DNA of 64,000 bases from an uncultured Lachnospiraceae bacterium (lineage in GTDB: Bacteria; Bacillota; Clostridia; Lachnospirales; Lachnospiraceae): positions 1 through 64,000 of the forward strand of contig CAJURT010000003.1 of NCBI GenBank assembly GCA_910588875.1, written 5' to 3'. Of the stretch, positions 24,801 through 34,431 are shown piece by piece; position 1 is the stretch's first letter, and each line of letters opens with the position of its first letter. Below the pieces are notes generated by a model. It did no database searches and was not told the DNA's origin. It was given only the letters and a program-made list of their open reading frames with translations. The position numbers and the translations under genes are program-made.

Positions 24801-25948
24801 CGACAAGGGATGTGATGGAGGCATACGCCGCCATTGAAGACAGGAGGTTTGGCCATAATGGGACACAGCCCGGGGATACGCTTGGCCCTGTATTCATTAA
24901 AGTTGTCAACAATTCAGGGAAAAAGTTTTCCTATGTGGAAGACAGTTTTGTCCTTCAGAGCCCCGGCTACGAGGGGAGAACGCCATACATTGGCGATATC
25001 CGCACCTTCGATGGGGTGATTCCTCCGGAAGCCTCCATTCCGTCACGTGTGAGCAACGGTGCGCTGAGGCACTTGTATGGAGTGGAAACGGATCTGATGC
25101 ATGGAGACCTGCAGGATGATGTGCTTGACGGGAAATTGAAAGAAAAAGGATATGAAAACGGGGTGGCAGATCTCCATCAGTATTATCTGGATTACTACAA
25201 TAATTTCTTTGGACAAAAATATAATACAACATGGGATAATTTAAACAAAGTTCCCTATGAACTTTTGGTTCAACGGGGCGAAGGAATATTTGGCGGGCAT
25301 TCCTCGGCGTCTGGCCCGAAAGAGACCAATCCGGAGGTTGCAGGCGTTGGGTACAGCTATATGTATACCCGGCTGATGTGCGTGGTGCCCGGAAAGGAAG
25401 AAGGGCTGAAGGATAAAAAGGGCATTTACGCTGTGGGAAATTATATGAAAGGCAAAGTCTCCTATGAAGAGGAGGCAAAGGCGGCATGGGGAAGCCTAGA
25501 GCCTGGGAAGGATGGCGGTTTGGAAGGAATGAGCCTTTTCTACGACGGAGAGGGAAATGATTTCTACCAAAACACAGAATGGAAAATTGAGGTCGGTTTC
25601 CGGCTAAAAGAGGTTTCCACACCCCCGGAGGAGCCCAAAGATCCTGACGATCCCCAAACTCCTCCCACAACCCCTCCGGGAGGAGGCGGCAGCAGTGGGG
25701 GCGGCGGAGGCGGCGGACGTACTCCGCGTACAACTACCACGATTGACACGCCAGAGGTGCCGCTGGCAGACCTTCCTGCCGAACCGGTAACCGAATTGAT
25801 TGAGGAACTGGAGGTACCGCTTACGGCATTGCCAAAGACCGGGGACAGCCGCCATAGCGGGATGCTGCTGATGATGTTCGGGATGGCGGGGATCGGGATG
25901 ATCCTTTCGGCCGCAGGTTTAAGGAAACGCAAGGAAGAATCGGATTGA
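21851..25948 (+). CDS. Large LPXTG cell-wall-anchored surface protein
   Basis: The 1365-residue protein has a signal peptide with an YRRLVAFMLAMAMVFTN core (residues 1-36). A small N-terminal domain (to about 155) is followed by a strongly acidic Glu/Pro/Ser/Gly stalk (about 157-468). A helical segment (475-570) precedes a Cys-rich region (about 575-800) with several CxxC pairs (CPVC, CWGCG, CVFCG, CEDC, CDECG). A larger C-terminal region leads to a Pro then Gly-rich linker, and the sorting signal LPKTG (1327-1331) with a hydrophobic helix and RKRKEESD tail. Sortase should link it to peptidoglycan; no sortase gene is in the window. AAAAGGAG precedes the ATG. Function is unknown; adhesion or metal binding are guesses. 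Confidence 0.85.
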   Translation: MWKEIRKNYRRLVAFMLAMAMVFTNVGGNLGTVFAAGETEEALFLVDGAEIRAAIRDAKEAGEVFRFSSLELKARAVSVKNKYEKLLGAKEGKVYQLDVDVDRRHAPEYTSLEVYYNSGTEDVVFLCINESDLVVAFRVQVGGYETESVVVKPNGANVEDEEENMSYTENYEAGDMVNDVKKDVKAEIVATPEPSEGETSDEDFEEEPTGEVSESTSEEAGQPETEAGQEEETAGAGEEEAASREEETVQEPEAGQEPESDEEPEEGQALETEAEVSEPAASEAEDNEISQAEQVGLSHHKAAIVAMSADSLETGNVESDREIPYGEPEVGQGNEPETGEPESEETEYDEPETDEAVSEGTSADETLAGEIAPEESREEETEGSKEPEGDEVGKESEGSKPEESESQGEAESSNAPAAEEEDTGNAGENKGDEPEESVSGGAGTGGQEPEEEDGQLLEDDSVGTLGVLRAKAYETVTIRDHVNAKALQVALEEIDVISKGAVSGEIQEVLDAIRALIDNYQKGVYGTEEELGEAIDAVTAMLEGLGDEPYPDELTEAINELQEILGLGVKTLEAEGECTCEYLCTWVKGPSGEYINVNQDCPVCSHATKQELDSFTYDPDHPENFVCKGKQAVIPGNDPGCKHNGSGINRWFPGGGNPDPIPASCQYPATPEKDGLDAAIECWGCGAKWLWRFDPESQADPDAHICNEDDSDIIKEATCTEDGLKSQTCVFCGKIETVIKGGHRKPEDETKIEVTPAGCKNGAVRYICEDCKEEVSETLPGKHGKFTEGICDECGAAAYRIFTYEDGATPSGSGYELKLCARVIVDKDGEAYEEDTRGNRWNDGSFAVIINEALMGKVKAEKDENGKIVMTHVVGYSNGETYQVGDRIPYEKVLDMQVDFSASGDEGKVIYLEAVREAVTDNFEINKVAYKAAYSEPEPELRKEIFETSHGIMKEIEYENDGRTCTITYIIPEKYEGDTVDVDATRDVMEAYAAIEDRRFGHNGTQPGDTLGPVFIKVVNNSGKKFSYVEDSFVLQSPGYEGRTPYIGDIRTFDGVIPPEASIPSRVSNGALRHLYGVETDLMHGDLQDDVLDGKLKEKGYENGVADLHQYYLDYYNNFFGQKYNTTWDNLNKVPYELLVQRGEGIFGGHSSASGPKETNPEVAGVGYSYMYTRLMCVVPGKEEGLKDKKGIYAVGNYMKGKVSYEEEAKAAWGSLEPGKDGGLEGMSLFYDGEGNDFYQNTEWKIEVGFRLKEVSTPPEEPKDPDDPQTPPTTPPGGGGSSGGGGGGGRTPRTTTTIDTPEVPLADLPAEPVTELIEELEVPLTALPKTGDSRHSGMLLMMFGMAGIGMILSAAGLRKRKEESD

Positions 25949-25988
25949 CAGATATCACAGGATAAACAGGAAAAAGGAAAAGAAACAC

Positions 25989-26024
25989 ACAGCCACACCG
26001 CCGGGGAACCGGAGGTGTGGCTGT
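25989..26024 (-). terminator. Terminator between convergent genes
   Basis: An 11-bp perfect stem (ACAGCCACACC/GGTGTGGCTGT) with a 14-base loop. The T-rich tail lies on the minus strand, so it mainly serves the 26058-26552 gene. It may also slow transcripts of the surface protein. Confidence 0.7.
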
Positions 26025-26057
26025 TGCTGTGGCACGGCATTTCTGCCATGGGAACTT

Positions 26058-26552
26058 CTATTTTTTGTTTTTCTTTCCTTTCGGGGCCTCTTCCTTCTTT
26101 TCATCCTTGTCCTTTTTAAAGCGGCTGAAAAAGCCCTTCTTCTTCGGCAGCTGCACAACCGAACCGCCCCGGACGCTTTTGATATCCGTTATGTAGATCC
26201 CGCTGATTACAACCTTGGCCTCTGCCTTCACCGGCAGCTGTGCGAATACCTTCTCGTCTGCCATCAGGGTCATCACCCTGGGGCCGATCTTCGCCTTGAC
26301 GACCGGTACCTTGGCCCAACGCATGTACTTGGGGGTCTGCTCGTAGACCATCTTGGGAAGGCCGGCATCCCGTATCTTCAGCTTCTTTTTATCAATGACC
26401 AGCATGGATACGGTCTGTTTGGCGGCCTCCAGCAGCGCTTGCTGTTCAACCTGGCGTTTTTCCAGTTTCCTTCCCAGGAAATAGAGAACGGCCAGGATAA
26501 TCACTGCAATGACCAGGATAACGGTTAATACTTGTAAAATTGTTGTCGCCAT
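26058..26552 (-). CDS. Small membrane-anchored protein of unknown function
   Basis: The 164-residue protein has one N-terminal membrane helix (about residues 4-26). A helical segment with Gln/Glu follows, then a globular part (about 50-135; KIRDAGLPKMVYEQTPKYMR, VVISGIYITDI), and a very basic Lys/Glu tail after residue 137 that would bind nucleic acid or lipid head groups. The N-out or N-in orientation is not clear. GGAGG lies 9 bases before the ATG. It is transcribed away from rpoB across a 205-base gap. No family was recognised. Confidence 0.75.
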   Translation of the reverse strand: MATTILQVLTVILVIAVIILAVLYFLGRKLEKRQVEQQALLEAAKQTVSMLVIDKKKLKIRDAGLPKMVYEQTPKYMRWAKVPVVKAKIGPRVMTLMADEKVFAQLPVKAEAKVVISGIYITDIKSVRGGSVVQLPKKKGFFSRFKKDKDEKKEEAPKGKKNKK

Positions 26553-26643
26553 GGGGAAATACCTCCGCTATACTCTTTAAGTAACAGGTAAAAACCTGCC
26601 CAAACAGTATACCATTTTTTTTGGAATTTTGCAAGAAGAAAAC

Positions 26644-26672
26644 TTGACACCTTGACAACATTATGCTATTAT
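26644..26672 (+). promoter_or_regulatory. Promoter of rpoB-rpoC
   Basis: TTGACA, 17 bases, TATTAT, about 85 bases before the rpoB start. It is a strong dedicated promoter, and no ribosomal protein gene lies upstream. A second TTGACA inside the spacer has no matching -10. Confidence 0.82.
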
Positions 26673-26756
26673 GAAATGTGCTCTATTGTGGCATTATGGG
26701 CTTTTTGCGCCCTGAAACCGCCGCAAAATCGATAAAAAAACAGGGGTGAAACGTCA

Positions 26757-29700
26757 ATGGAGAAAAGCAGAATGCGCCCGGTATCGACCGGGAAAAGCGT
26801 TAGAATGAGCTTCTCAAGACAAAAGGAAGTTCTTGAGATGCCGAACCTGATTGAGATTCAGAAAGTCTCCTATCAGTGGTTCCTCGATGAGGGCCTGAAG
26901 GAAGTGTTTGAAGATATCTCCCCAATCTCTGATTTTGCCGGGCATCTGAGTCTGGAATTTATGGACTTTACCCTGTGCCGGGACAAAGTGAAGTACTCAA
27001 TCGAGGAATGTAAAGAACGCGACGCCACTTACGCAGCACCACTAGAGGTGAAAGTGAGGCTCTACAATAAGGATAAAGAAGAGATCAATGAGCATGTGAT
27101 CTTCATGGGTGACCTTCCGCTTATGACCGATACCGGTTCCTTCGTCATCAACGGGGCAGAGCGGGTTATCGTCAGCCAGTTGGTACGTTCCCCTGGTATC
27201 TACTATGGTATTGGCCATGACAAGGTAGGAAAGGAACTCTATACCTGTACCGTGATCCCTAACCGTGGCGCATGGCTGGAATATGAGACGGATTCCAATG
27301 ATATATTTTATGTCCGCGTAGACCGGACCCGTAAGGTTCCGGTGACCGTGCTGATCCGTGCATTGGGCTATGGCACCAATGCGGAGATTATGGAACTGTT
27401 TGGGGAAGAGCCCAAGCTTTTAGCCAGCTTAAGCAAGGATACATCGGATAATTACCAGGACGGCCTGCTGGAACTATACAAAAAGATCCGGCCCGGCGAG
27501 CCGCTTTCCGTGGACAGTGCCGAGAGTTTGCTTAACAGCATGTTTTTCGACCCCCGGAGGTATGACCTGGCGAAGGTAGGCAGATATAAGTTTAATAAAA
27601 AGCTTAATTTTAAGAATCGTTTAAAGGGGCAGACCCTGGCAGAGGATGTGGTGGATACAGCGACCGGTGAGGTGCTGGCCCAGGCGGGAGCAGTGCTGGA
27701 TCAGGAGCAGGCGTCTGCAATCCAGAATGCAGGCGTGCCTTATGTCTATATCCAGGGGCCGGACCGCAATTACAAGGTGCTGTCCAATATGATGGTGGAC
27801 TTAGCAAGCCATGTGGGATTCGACCCGGAAGAGGCTGGGATTACGGAGTTAGTATATTACCCGGTCCTGAAAACTATTCTGGAAGAAGCTGGCGGTGACC
27901 AGGAGGCGCTCAAGGAGTTGGTGCGCCGGAATGCAGGGGAGTTGGTTCCCAAGCATATCACCAAGGAAGATATCATTGCTTCCATTAATTATAATATGCA
28001 TCTGGAGGGCGGTATCGGCACTTCTGATGATATCGACCATCTGGGCAACCGGCGGATCCGCGCCGTGGGGGAACTGTTGCAGAACCAGTACCGCATCGGC
28101 CTGTCCCGTATGGAACGTGTGGTGAGGGAGCGGATGACCACTCAGGATATGGACGGTATTACCCCCCAGTCCCTGATCAATATCAAGCCGGTGACGGCGG
28201 CAGTGAAGGAATTCTTCGGAAGTTCCCAGCTGTCCCAGTTCATGGATCAGAATAACCCGCTGGCAGAACTGACCCACAAGAGGCGTCTCTCCGCCCTTGG
28301 CCCGGGCGGCCTGTCCAGGGAACGTGCGGGATTTGAGGTTCGCGACGTGCATTACACCCATTATGGGAGGATGTGCCCCATTGAGACCCCTGAGGGTCCG
28401 AATATCGGACTGATCAACTCCCTGGCTACCTATGCCCGGGTGAATCCCTACGGGTTTATCGAGGCGCCCTACCGGGTGGTGGATAAGACGGACCGGATGA
28501 ATCCTGTAGTTACCGATGAGGTGGTTTACCTGACAGCCGATGAGGAGGACAACTTCATTGTGGCACAGGCGAACGAGCCTCTGGACGAGGAAGGCCATTT
28601 TGTGCGCAACAATGTTTCCGGGCGTTTCCGGGAGGAGACTTCTTCCTTCCAGAGAAGCACGATTGATCTGATGGACGTTTCCCCGAAGATGGTGTTCTCG
28701 GTGGCAACCTCCATGATTCCTTTCCTGGAGAACGATGATGCCAACCGTGCCCTGATGGGGTCTAACATGCAGCGTCAGGCGGTGCCCCTTTTGAAGACCG
28801 AGGCCCCCGTGGTGGGCACTGGCATTGAGGCAAAGGCAGCAGTGGACTCGGGTGTCTGCGTGCTGGCGAACCATGCCGGCGTGGTGGAACGCTCGGCCAG
28901 CAATGAGATCGTTATCCGCAGGGATGACAATGGGAACCGGGAGGTTTACCATCTGACGAAATTTAAGAGAAGCAACCAGTCCAACTGCTACAACCAGAAG
29001 CCTATCGTCTACAAGGGAGACCATGTGGAGGCCGGTGATGTGATAGCTGACGGCCCAAGCACCCAGAATGGGGAGATTGCCCTGGGCAAGAACCCGCTGA
29101 TCGGATTCATGACCTGGGAGGGCTACAACTATGAGGATGCTGTTCTTTTGTCCGAGCGTCTGGTGCAGGAGGATGTCTATACCTCGGTGCATATCGAGGA
29201 ATATGAGGCGGAGGCCCGTGATACCAAACTGGGGCCGGAGGAGATCACCCGGGATGTGCCGGGCGTGGGTGACGATGCCTTAAAGGATCTGGATGAGAGA
29301 GGAATCATCCGCATCGGCGCCGAGGTCCGTGCCGGGGATATCCTGGTGGGAAAGGTGACTCCGAAGGGAGAGACGGAACTGACGGCAGAGGAGAGGCTCT
29401 TGCGGGCGATCTTCGGTGAGAAGGCCAGGGAAGTCCGGGATACGTCCCTGAAGGTGCCCCACGGCGCCTACGGCATTATTGTGGACGCCAAGGTGTTTAC
29501 CAGGGAGAACGGTGATGAACTGTCTCCCGGAGTTAATGAGACGGTACGCATTTATATTGCCCAGAAACGTAAGATTTCCGTGGGGGATAAGATGGCGGGG
29601 CGTCACGGCAACAAGGGTGTGGTTTCCCGGGTGCTGCCGGTGGAGGATATGCCGTTTTTGCCCAACGGGCGTCCCCTGGATATTGTGCTCAATCCCCTGG

Positions 29701-30626
29701 GCGTGCCTTCCCGTATGAATATCGGGCAGGTTCTGGAGATCCATTTAAGCCTTGCCGCCAAGGCCCTGGGTTTTAATATCGCCACGCCCGTATTTGACGG
29801 TGCGGATGAGATTGATATTATGGATACCCTGGATGTGGCCAACGATTATGTGAACACTTCCTGGGAGGAGTTTGCGGAGAAATATAAAGATACGATTAAG
29901 CCAGAGGTGATGGAGTACCTGGGTGACCATCTGGAGCACCGGGAACTGTGGAAGGGTGTGCAGATCAACCGTGACGGAAAGGTACGTCTGCGTGACGGGC
30001 GCACGGGGGAATATTTTGACAGCCCGGTTACGATTGGGCACATGCATTACCTGAAACTCCACCATCTGGTAGACGATAAGATCCATGCCCGTTCCACCGG
30101 CCCATATTCCCTGGTGACGCAGCAGCCCCTGGGCGGAAAGGCACAGTTCGGCGGCCAGCGTTTCGGTGAGATGGAGGTGTGGGCTCTGGAGGCCTATGGC
30201 GCTTCCTACACCCTGCAGGAAATCCTGACAGTCAAATCGGATGATGTGGTTGGGCGTGTGAAGACCTATGAGGCCATCATTAAAGGTGAGAATATTCCGG
30301 AATCGGGGATTCCCGAGTCGTTCAAAGTGTTGCTGAAGGAATTGCAGTCCCTGTGCCTGGACGTGCGGGTGCTGCGTGATGACAACACAGAAGTGGAGAT
30401 CGGCGAGAATATTGATTACAGTGATACTGACCTGCGTTCCATCATTGAAGGGGACAGAAACTTCCGCCAGGAGGAGTCCTTTGAGAATTACGGCTATCAG
30501 CAGCAGGAATTCTCTGACGGGGAACTGGTGGATGTGGACTCCTCCGAAGATCCGGAGGGCGATGACAGCGATTATGACGATTATATAGACGACCCTGAAT
30601 TTGATGACCTTTCGGATGAGGAATAG
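26757..30626 (+). CDS. rpoB: RNA polymerase beta subunit
   Basis: The 1289-residue beta subunit starts with the family segment SFSRQKEVLEMPNLIEIQ. The rifampicin pocket near residues 487-520 reads SQLSQFMDQNNPLAEL then THKRRLSALGPGGL, with the Asp, His and Ser positions tied to resistance (E. coli 516, 526, 531) all wild type, so sensitivity is expected. Further on are KMAGRHGNKGVVSRVLP and the C-terminal GGKAQFGGQRFGEMEVWALE. It is longer than Bacillus RpoB by about 100 residues, partly through an acidic tail rich in Asp/Glu. A GGGGTGA site precedes the ATG, and rpoC follows 24 bases on. Confidence 0.98.
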   Translation: MEKSRMRPVSTGKSVRMSFSRQKEVLEMPNLIEIQKVSYQWFLDEGLKEVFEDISPISDFAGHLSLEFMDFTLCRDKVKYSIEECKERDATYAAPLEVKVRLYNKDKEEINEHVIFMGDLPLMTDTGSFVINGAERVIVSQLVRSPGIYYGIGHDKVGKELYTCTVIPNRGAWLEYETDSNDIFYVRVDRTRKVPVTVLIRALGYGTNAEIMELFGEEPKLLASLSKDTSDNYQDGLLELYKKIRPGEPLSVDSAESLLNSMFFDPRRYDLAKVGRYKFNKKLNFKNRLKGQTLAEDVVDTATGEVLAQAGAVLDQEQASAIQNAGVPYVYIQGPDRNYKVLSNMMVDLASHVGFDPEEAGITELVYYPVLKTILEEAGGDQEALKELVRRNAGELVPKHITKEDIIASINYNMHLEGGIGTSDDIDHLGNRRIRAVGELLQNQYRIGLSRMERVVRERMTTQDMDGITPQSLINIKPVTAAVKEFFGSSQLSQFMDQNNPLAELTHKRRLSALGPGGLSRERAGFEVRDVHYTHYGRMCPIETPEGPNIGLINSLATYARVNPYGFIEAPYRVVDKTDRMNPVVTDEVVYLTADEEDNFIVAQANEPLDEEGHFVRNNVSGRFREETSSFQRSTIDLMDVSPKMVFSVATSMIPFLENDDANRALMGSNMQRQAVPLLKTEAPVVGTGIEAKAAVDSGVCVLANHAGVVERSASNEIVIRRDDNGNREVYHLTKFKRSNQSNCYNQKPIVYKGDHVEAGDVIADGPSTQNGEIALGKNPLIGFMTWEGYNYEDAVLLSERLVQEDVYTSVHIEEYEAEARDTKLGPEEITRDVPGVGDDALKDLDERGIIRIGAEVRAGDILVGKVTPKGETELTAEERLLRAIFGEKAREVRDTSLKVPHGAYGIIVDAKVFTRENGDELSPGVNETVRIYIAQKRKISVGDKMAGRHGNKGVVSRVLPVEDMPFLPNGRPLDIVLNPLGVPSRMNIGQVLEIHLSLAAKALGFNIATPVFDGADEIDIMDTLDVANDYVNTSWEEFAEKYKDTIKPEVMEYLGDHLEHRELWKGVQINRDGKVRLRDGRTGEYFDSPVTIGHMHYLKLHHLVDDKIHARSTGPYSLVTQQPLGGKAQFGGQRFGEMEVWALEAYGASYTLQEILTVKSDDVVGRVKTYEAIIKGENIPESGIPESFKVLLKELQSLCLDVRVLRDDNTEVEIGENIDYSDTDLRSIIEGDRNFRQEESFENYGYQQQEFSDGELVDVDSSEDPEGDDSDYDDYIDDPEFDDLSDEE

Positions 30627-30650
30627 AATAGAGAGAGAGGAGTATTGCTC

Positions 30651-33600
30651 ATGCCAGAGACAAATGAAACTTATCAGCCGTTGACGTTTGACGCCATTAA
30701 AATCGGCCTTGCTTCTCCGGAGAAGATCCTGGAGTGGTCCCATGGTGAAGTGAAAAAGCCGGAGACGATCAACTACCGGACCCTGAAGCCGGAGCGGGAT
30801 GGTTTGTTCTGTGAGAGGATTTTCGGACCCAGCAAGGACTGGGAATGCCACTGCGGAAAGTACAAGAAGATCCGTTATAAAGGCGTGATCTGTGACCGCT
30901 GCGGCGTGGAGGTGACAAAGGCCAGTGTCCGCAGAGAGCGTATCGGCCATATTGACCTGGCGGCTCCCGTGTCCCATATCTGGTATTTTAAAGGGATTCC
31001 CAGCCGGATGGGGCTGATTCTGGATATTTCTCCCCGGGTGCTGGAGAAGGTGCTTTATTTCGCGTCCTATATTGTTTTGGATAAAGGGCAGACCAGCCTG
31101 CAGTATAAGCAGGTTCTCTCGGAGAAGGAATACCGGGAGGAGTTGGAAAAATGGGGCTATGGCGCGTTCCGGGTAGGGATGGGCGCCGAGGCGGTTCTGG
31201 AACTGCTCCGGGCAATTGACCTGGAGCGGGAATCTGAGTTGCTCCGCAAGGAACTGCGGGATTCCAGCGGCCAGAAGCGTGCCCGTATTATCAAGAGACT
31301 GGAAGTTGTGGAGGCATTCCGCAATTCCGGGAACAAGCCGGAGTGGATGATTATGACCGTGATCCCGGTGATTCCGCCGGATATCCGTCCCATGGTACAG
31401 CTGGACGGAGGCCGTTTCGCCACCTCGGATTTGAATGATCTGTACCGGAGAATCATTAACCGGAATAACCGCCTGGCAAGGCTTTTGGAACTGGGAGCGC
31501 CGGATATCATTGTCCGCAATGAGAAGAGGATGCTGCAGGAGGCCGTGGACGCCCTGATTGACAATGGCCGGCGGGGACGTCCGGTGACAGGCCCCGGCAA
31601 CCGTGCCTTAAAGTCCATCTCGGATATGCTGAAAGGAAAGCAGGGCCGTTTCCGCCAGAACCTTCTGGGCAAGCGTGTGGACTATTCCGGGCGTTCGGTT
31701 ATCGTGGTGGGGCCGGAACTCAAGATCTATCAGTGCGGCCTGCCCAAGGAGATGGCAATCGAACTGTTTAAGCCCTTTGTGATGAAGGAACTGGTGCAGA
31801 ACGGCACGGCCCACAACATCAAGAGTGCAAAGAAGATGGTGGAACGCTTACAGTCAGAGGTGTGGGATGTGCTGGAGGAGGTCATCAAGGAGCATCCGGT
31901 GATGCTGAACCGTGCGCCTACCCTGCACCGCCTGGGCATTCAGGCCTTTGAGCCGATCCTGGTGGAAGGCAAGGCGATCAAGCTGCATCCTCTGGTATGT
32001 ACAGCCTTCAATGCGGACTTTGACGGCGACCAGATGGCGGTGCATCTGCCCCTTTCCGTGGAGGCGCAGGCTGAGTGCCGTTTCCTGCTTTTGTCTCCGA
32101 ACAACCTGCTGAAGCCTTCGGACGGAGGACTGGTGGCAGTTCCGTCCCAGGATATGGTGTTGGGGATTTACTATCTGACCCAGGAACGTCCGGGGAGCAA
32201 GGGCGAGGGCAAGGTCTTTAAGAGTGTCAATGAGGCGATTTTGGCCTATGAGAATGGGGTGGTAACCCTGCATTCGCGTATCAAAGCGCGGATGGAACGG
32301 ACAATGGAAGATGGCACCGTGAAGAGCGGGATTGTGGAATCCACTATGGGACGGTTTATCTTCAATGAGATCGTTCCGCAGGATCTGGGCTTTGTGGACC
32401 GGAGCCAGGAGGAGAATCTGCTGAAACTGGAGGTGGATTTCCATGTGGGAAAGAAGCAGCTGAAGCAGATTCTGGAAAAGGTGTTTAATGTTCACGGGGC
32501 CACCCAGGCTGCCATCACACTGGATGATATCAAGGCAATCGGATACAAGTATTCCACCAGGGCGGCGATGACCGTATCCATCTCTGACATGACCGTGCCG
32601 GAGTCCAAGCCGAAGCTGATTGCGGATGCCCAGGCAACGGTGGATAAGATTGCCAAGAACTACCGCCGTGGCCTGATCACGGAGGAGGAGCGCTATAAAG
32701 AGGTTATTGAGACCTGGAAGAATACGGACGATCAGCTGACCCATGACCTGCTCAGCGGATTGGATAAGTATAATAACATTTATATGATGGCGGACTCGGG
32801 AGCCCGTGGTTCGGATAAGCAGATCAAGCAGCTGGCAGGAATGCGCGGGCTGATGGCAGATACCACCGGCCATACCATCGAACTGCCTATCAAGTCCAAT
32901 TTCCGTGAGGGACTGGACGTGCTGGAGTACTTCATTTCTGCCCACGGCGCGAGAAAGGGACTTTCGGACACTGCGCTTCGTACTGCGGACTCTGGTTACC
33001 TGACACGACGTCTGGTGGATGTGTCCCAGGATATGATTGTCCGCGAGGTGGATTGCTGCGCAGGGAAGGATATCCCGTTTATGGAGATCAAGGCCTTTGC
33101 CGACGGCAAGGAGACCATCGAGAGCCTGCAGGAGAGAATCACCGGCCGTTATATTGCCGAGACCATCACGGATCCGGATACCGGGGAGGTGGTGGTGAAG
33201 GCGAACCATATGTGTACCCCCAGGCGTGCGGCAGACGTGATGAAGGTATTGGAGAAGCTGGGGCGGGATTCGGTGAAGATCCGTACCGTTCTTACCTGTA
33301 AATCCCATGTGGGCGTCTGTGCCAAGTGCTATGGAGCCAATATGGCTACCGGACAGCCGGTTCAGGTGGGTGAGGCTGTGGGTATCATTGCCGCCCAGTC
33401 GATTGGTGAGCCGGGAACACAGCTGACCATGCGTACCTTCCATACCGGCGGCGTGGCCGGCGGTGACATCACCCAGGGTCTTCCCCGTGTGGAGGAGTTG
33501 TTCGAGGCCAGGAAGCCGAAGGGCCTGGCGATTATCTCGGAGTTCGGCGGCGTGGTGACCATCAAGGACACCAAGAAAAAGCGTGAGATTGTGGTGACGG

Positions 33601-34397
33601 ACACCGAGACCGGCAATTCCAAGACCTATCTGATTCCTTACGGATCCCGGATGAAGGTTCAGGATGAGCAGGTGATCGAGGCCGGTGACGAGCTGACTGA
33701 GGGAAGTGTCAATCCCCATGATATCTTAAAGATCAAGGGTGTCCGTGCCGTGCAGGATTATATGATCCGCGAGGTGCAGAGGGTTTACCGCCTCCAGGGC
33801 GTGGAGATCAATGACAAGCACGTGGAGATGATCGTTCACCAGATGTTAAAGAAGATCAAGATTGAGGAGAGCGGTGACAGCGACGTGCTGCCGGGTACCT
33901 CCATGGATGTGCTGGATTTCAATGAGATGAATGAGGCGCTGATTGCAGACGGAAAGATCCCGGCAGAGGGCAAGCAGGTGATGCTGGGGATCACCAAGGC
34001 CTCCCTGGCTACGGATTCCTTCCTGTCGGCAGCATCCTTCCAGGAGACCACCAAGGTTCTGACTGAGGCGGCTATCAACGGGAAGGTGGACCATCTGATC
34101 GGGCTGAAGGAGAATGTGCTGATCGGTAAGCTGATTCCGGCCGGTACGGGGATGAAGCGTTACCGTTCGGTGAAGCTGGATACGGATTTTGCCATGGATG
34201 ACGAGATCATGCTGGGAGAGGATGAAGAAGTGTTCCAGCCAGACGAGGAGGATGAGTTGATGGAGGAGGTTCCGGAGGTGTTTGATATTGATGACAGTGA
34301 GGAACCGGAGGACATCTTAGACATGGAAGGCCTGGAAGAGGAACCAGAGACAGACATGCCAGGGGAAGGCCTGGATGAGGTGGTTTCTGAAGAATAG
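30651..34397 (+). CDS. rpoC: RNA polymerase beta' subunit
   Basis: The 1248-residue catalytic subunit has the N-terminal zinc ribbon (CHCGKYKKIRYKGVICDRC). The active-site motif NADFDGDQMAVH has its Mg-binding Asp residues at about 456, 458 and 460. The second zinc site lies in CKSHVGVCAKCYGANM, and the trigger-loop region reads GVAGGDITQGLPRVEELFEA. The tail after about 1180 is acidic, like that of RpoB. I chose ATG with GAGGAG 8 bases before it; an in-frame TTG two codons earlier is too close to that site. No tuf, fusA or rpsL follows. Confidence 0.98.
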   Translation: MPETNETYQPLTFDAIKIGLASPEKILEWSHGEVKKPETINYRTLKPERDGLFCERIFGPSKDWECHCGKYKKIRYKGVICDRCGVEVTKASVRRERIGHIDLAAPVSHIWYFKGIPSRMGLILDISPRVLEKVLYFASYIVLDKGQTSLQYKQVLSEKEYREELEKWGYGAFRVGMGAEAVLELLRAIDLERESELLRKELRDSSGQKRARIIKRLEVVEAFRNSGNKPEWMIMTVIPVIPPDIRPMVQLDGGRFATSDLNDLYRRIINRNNRLARLLELGAPDIIVRNEKRMLQEAVDALIDNGRRGRPVTGPGNRALKSISDMLKGKQGRFRQNLLGKRVDYSGRSVIVVGPELKIYQCGLPKEMAIELFKPFVMKELVQNGTAHNIKSAKKMVERLQSEVWDVLEEVIKEHPVMLNRAPTLHRLGIQAFEPILVEGKAIKLHPLVCTAFNADFDGDQMAVHLPLSVEAQAECRFLLLSPNNLLKPSDGGLVAVPSQDMVLGIYYLTQERPGSKGEGKVFKSVNEAILAYENGVVTLHSRIKARMERTMEDGTVKSGIVESTMGRFIFNEIVPQDLGFVDRSQEENLLKLEVDFHVGKKQLKQILEKVFNVHGATQAAITLDDIKAIGYKYSTRAAMTVSISDMTVPESKPKLIADAQATVDKIAKNYRRGLITEEERYKEVIETWKNTDDQLTHDLLSGLDKYNNIYMMADSGARGSDKQIKQLAGMRGLMADTTGHTIELPIKSNFREGLDVLEYFISAHGARKGLSDTALRTADSGYLTRRLVDVSQDMIVREVDCCAGKDIPFMEIKAFADGKETIESLQERITGRYIAETITDPDTGEVVVKANHMCTPRRAADVMKVLEKLGRDSVKIRTVLTCKSHVGVCAKCYGANMATGQPVQVGEAVGIIAAQSIGEPGTQLTMRTFHTGGVAGGDITQGLPRVEELFEARKPKGLAIISEFGGVVTIKDTKKKREIVVTDTETGNSKTYLIPYGSRMKVQDEQVIEAGDELTEGSVNPHDILKIKGVRAVQDYMIREVQRVYRLQGVEINDKHVEMIVHQMLKKIKIEESGDSDVLPGTSMDVLDFNEMNEALIADGKIPAEGKQVMLGITKASLATDSFLSAASFQETTKVLTEAAINGKVDHLIGLKENVLIGKLIPAGTGMKRYRSVKLDTDFAMDDEIMLGEDEEVFQPDEEDELMEEVPEVFDIDDSEEPEDILDMEGLEEEPETDMPGEGLDEVVSEE

Positions 34398-34431
34398 AAG
34401 CAGGGATGGTACCTGCAACGGGTTACGGAGT

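Noticed and set aside
28216..28330. Rifampicin-resistance change in rpoB
   Set aside because: All the usual resistance positions in the pocket read as wild type.
31854..33719. 621-codon open frame antisense to rpoC, and similar long antisense frames over rpoB (27849-29192, 29745-30977)
   Set aside because: They lie wholly inside clearly coding genes; the open frames follow from the codon bias of the sense strand and show no family motif or ribosome site.
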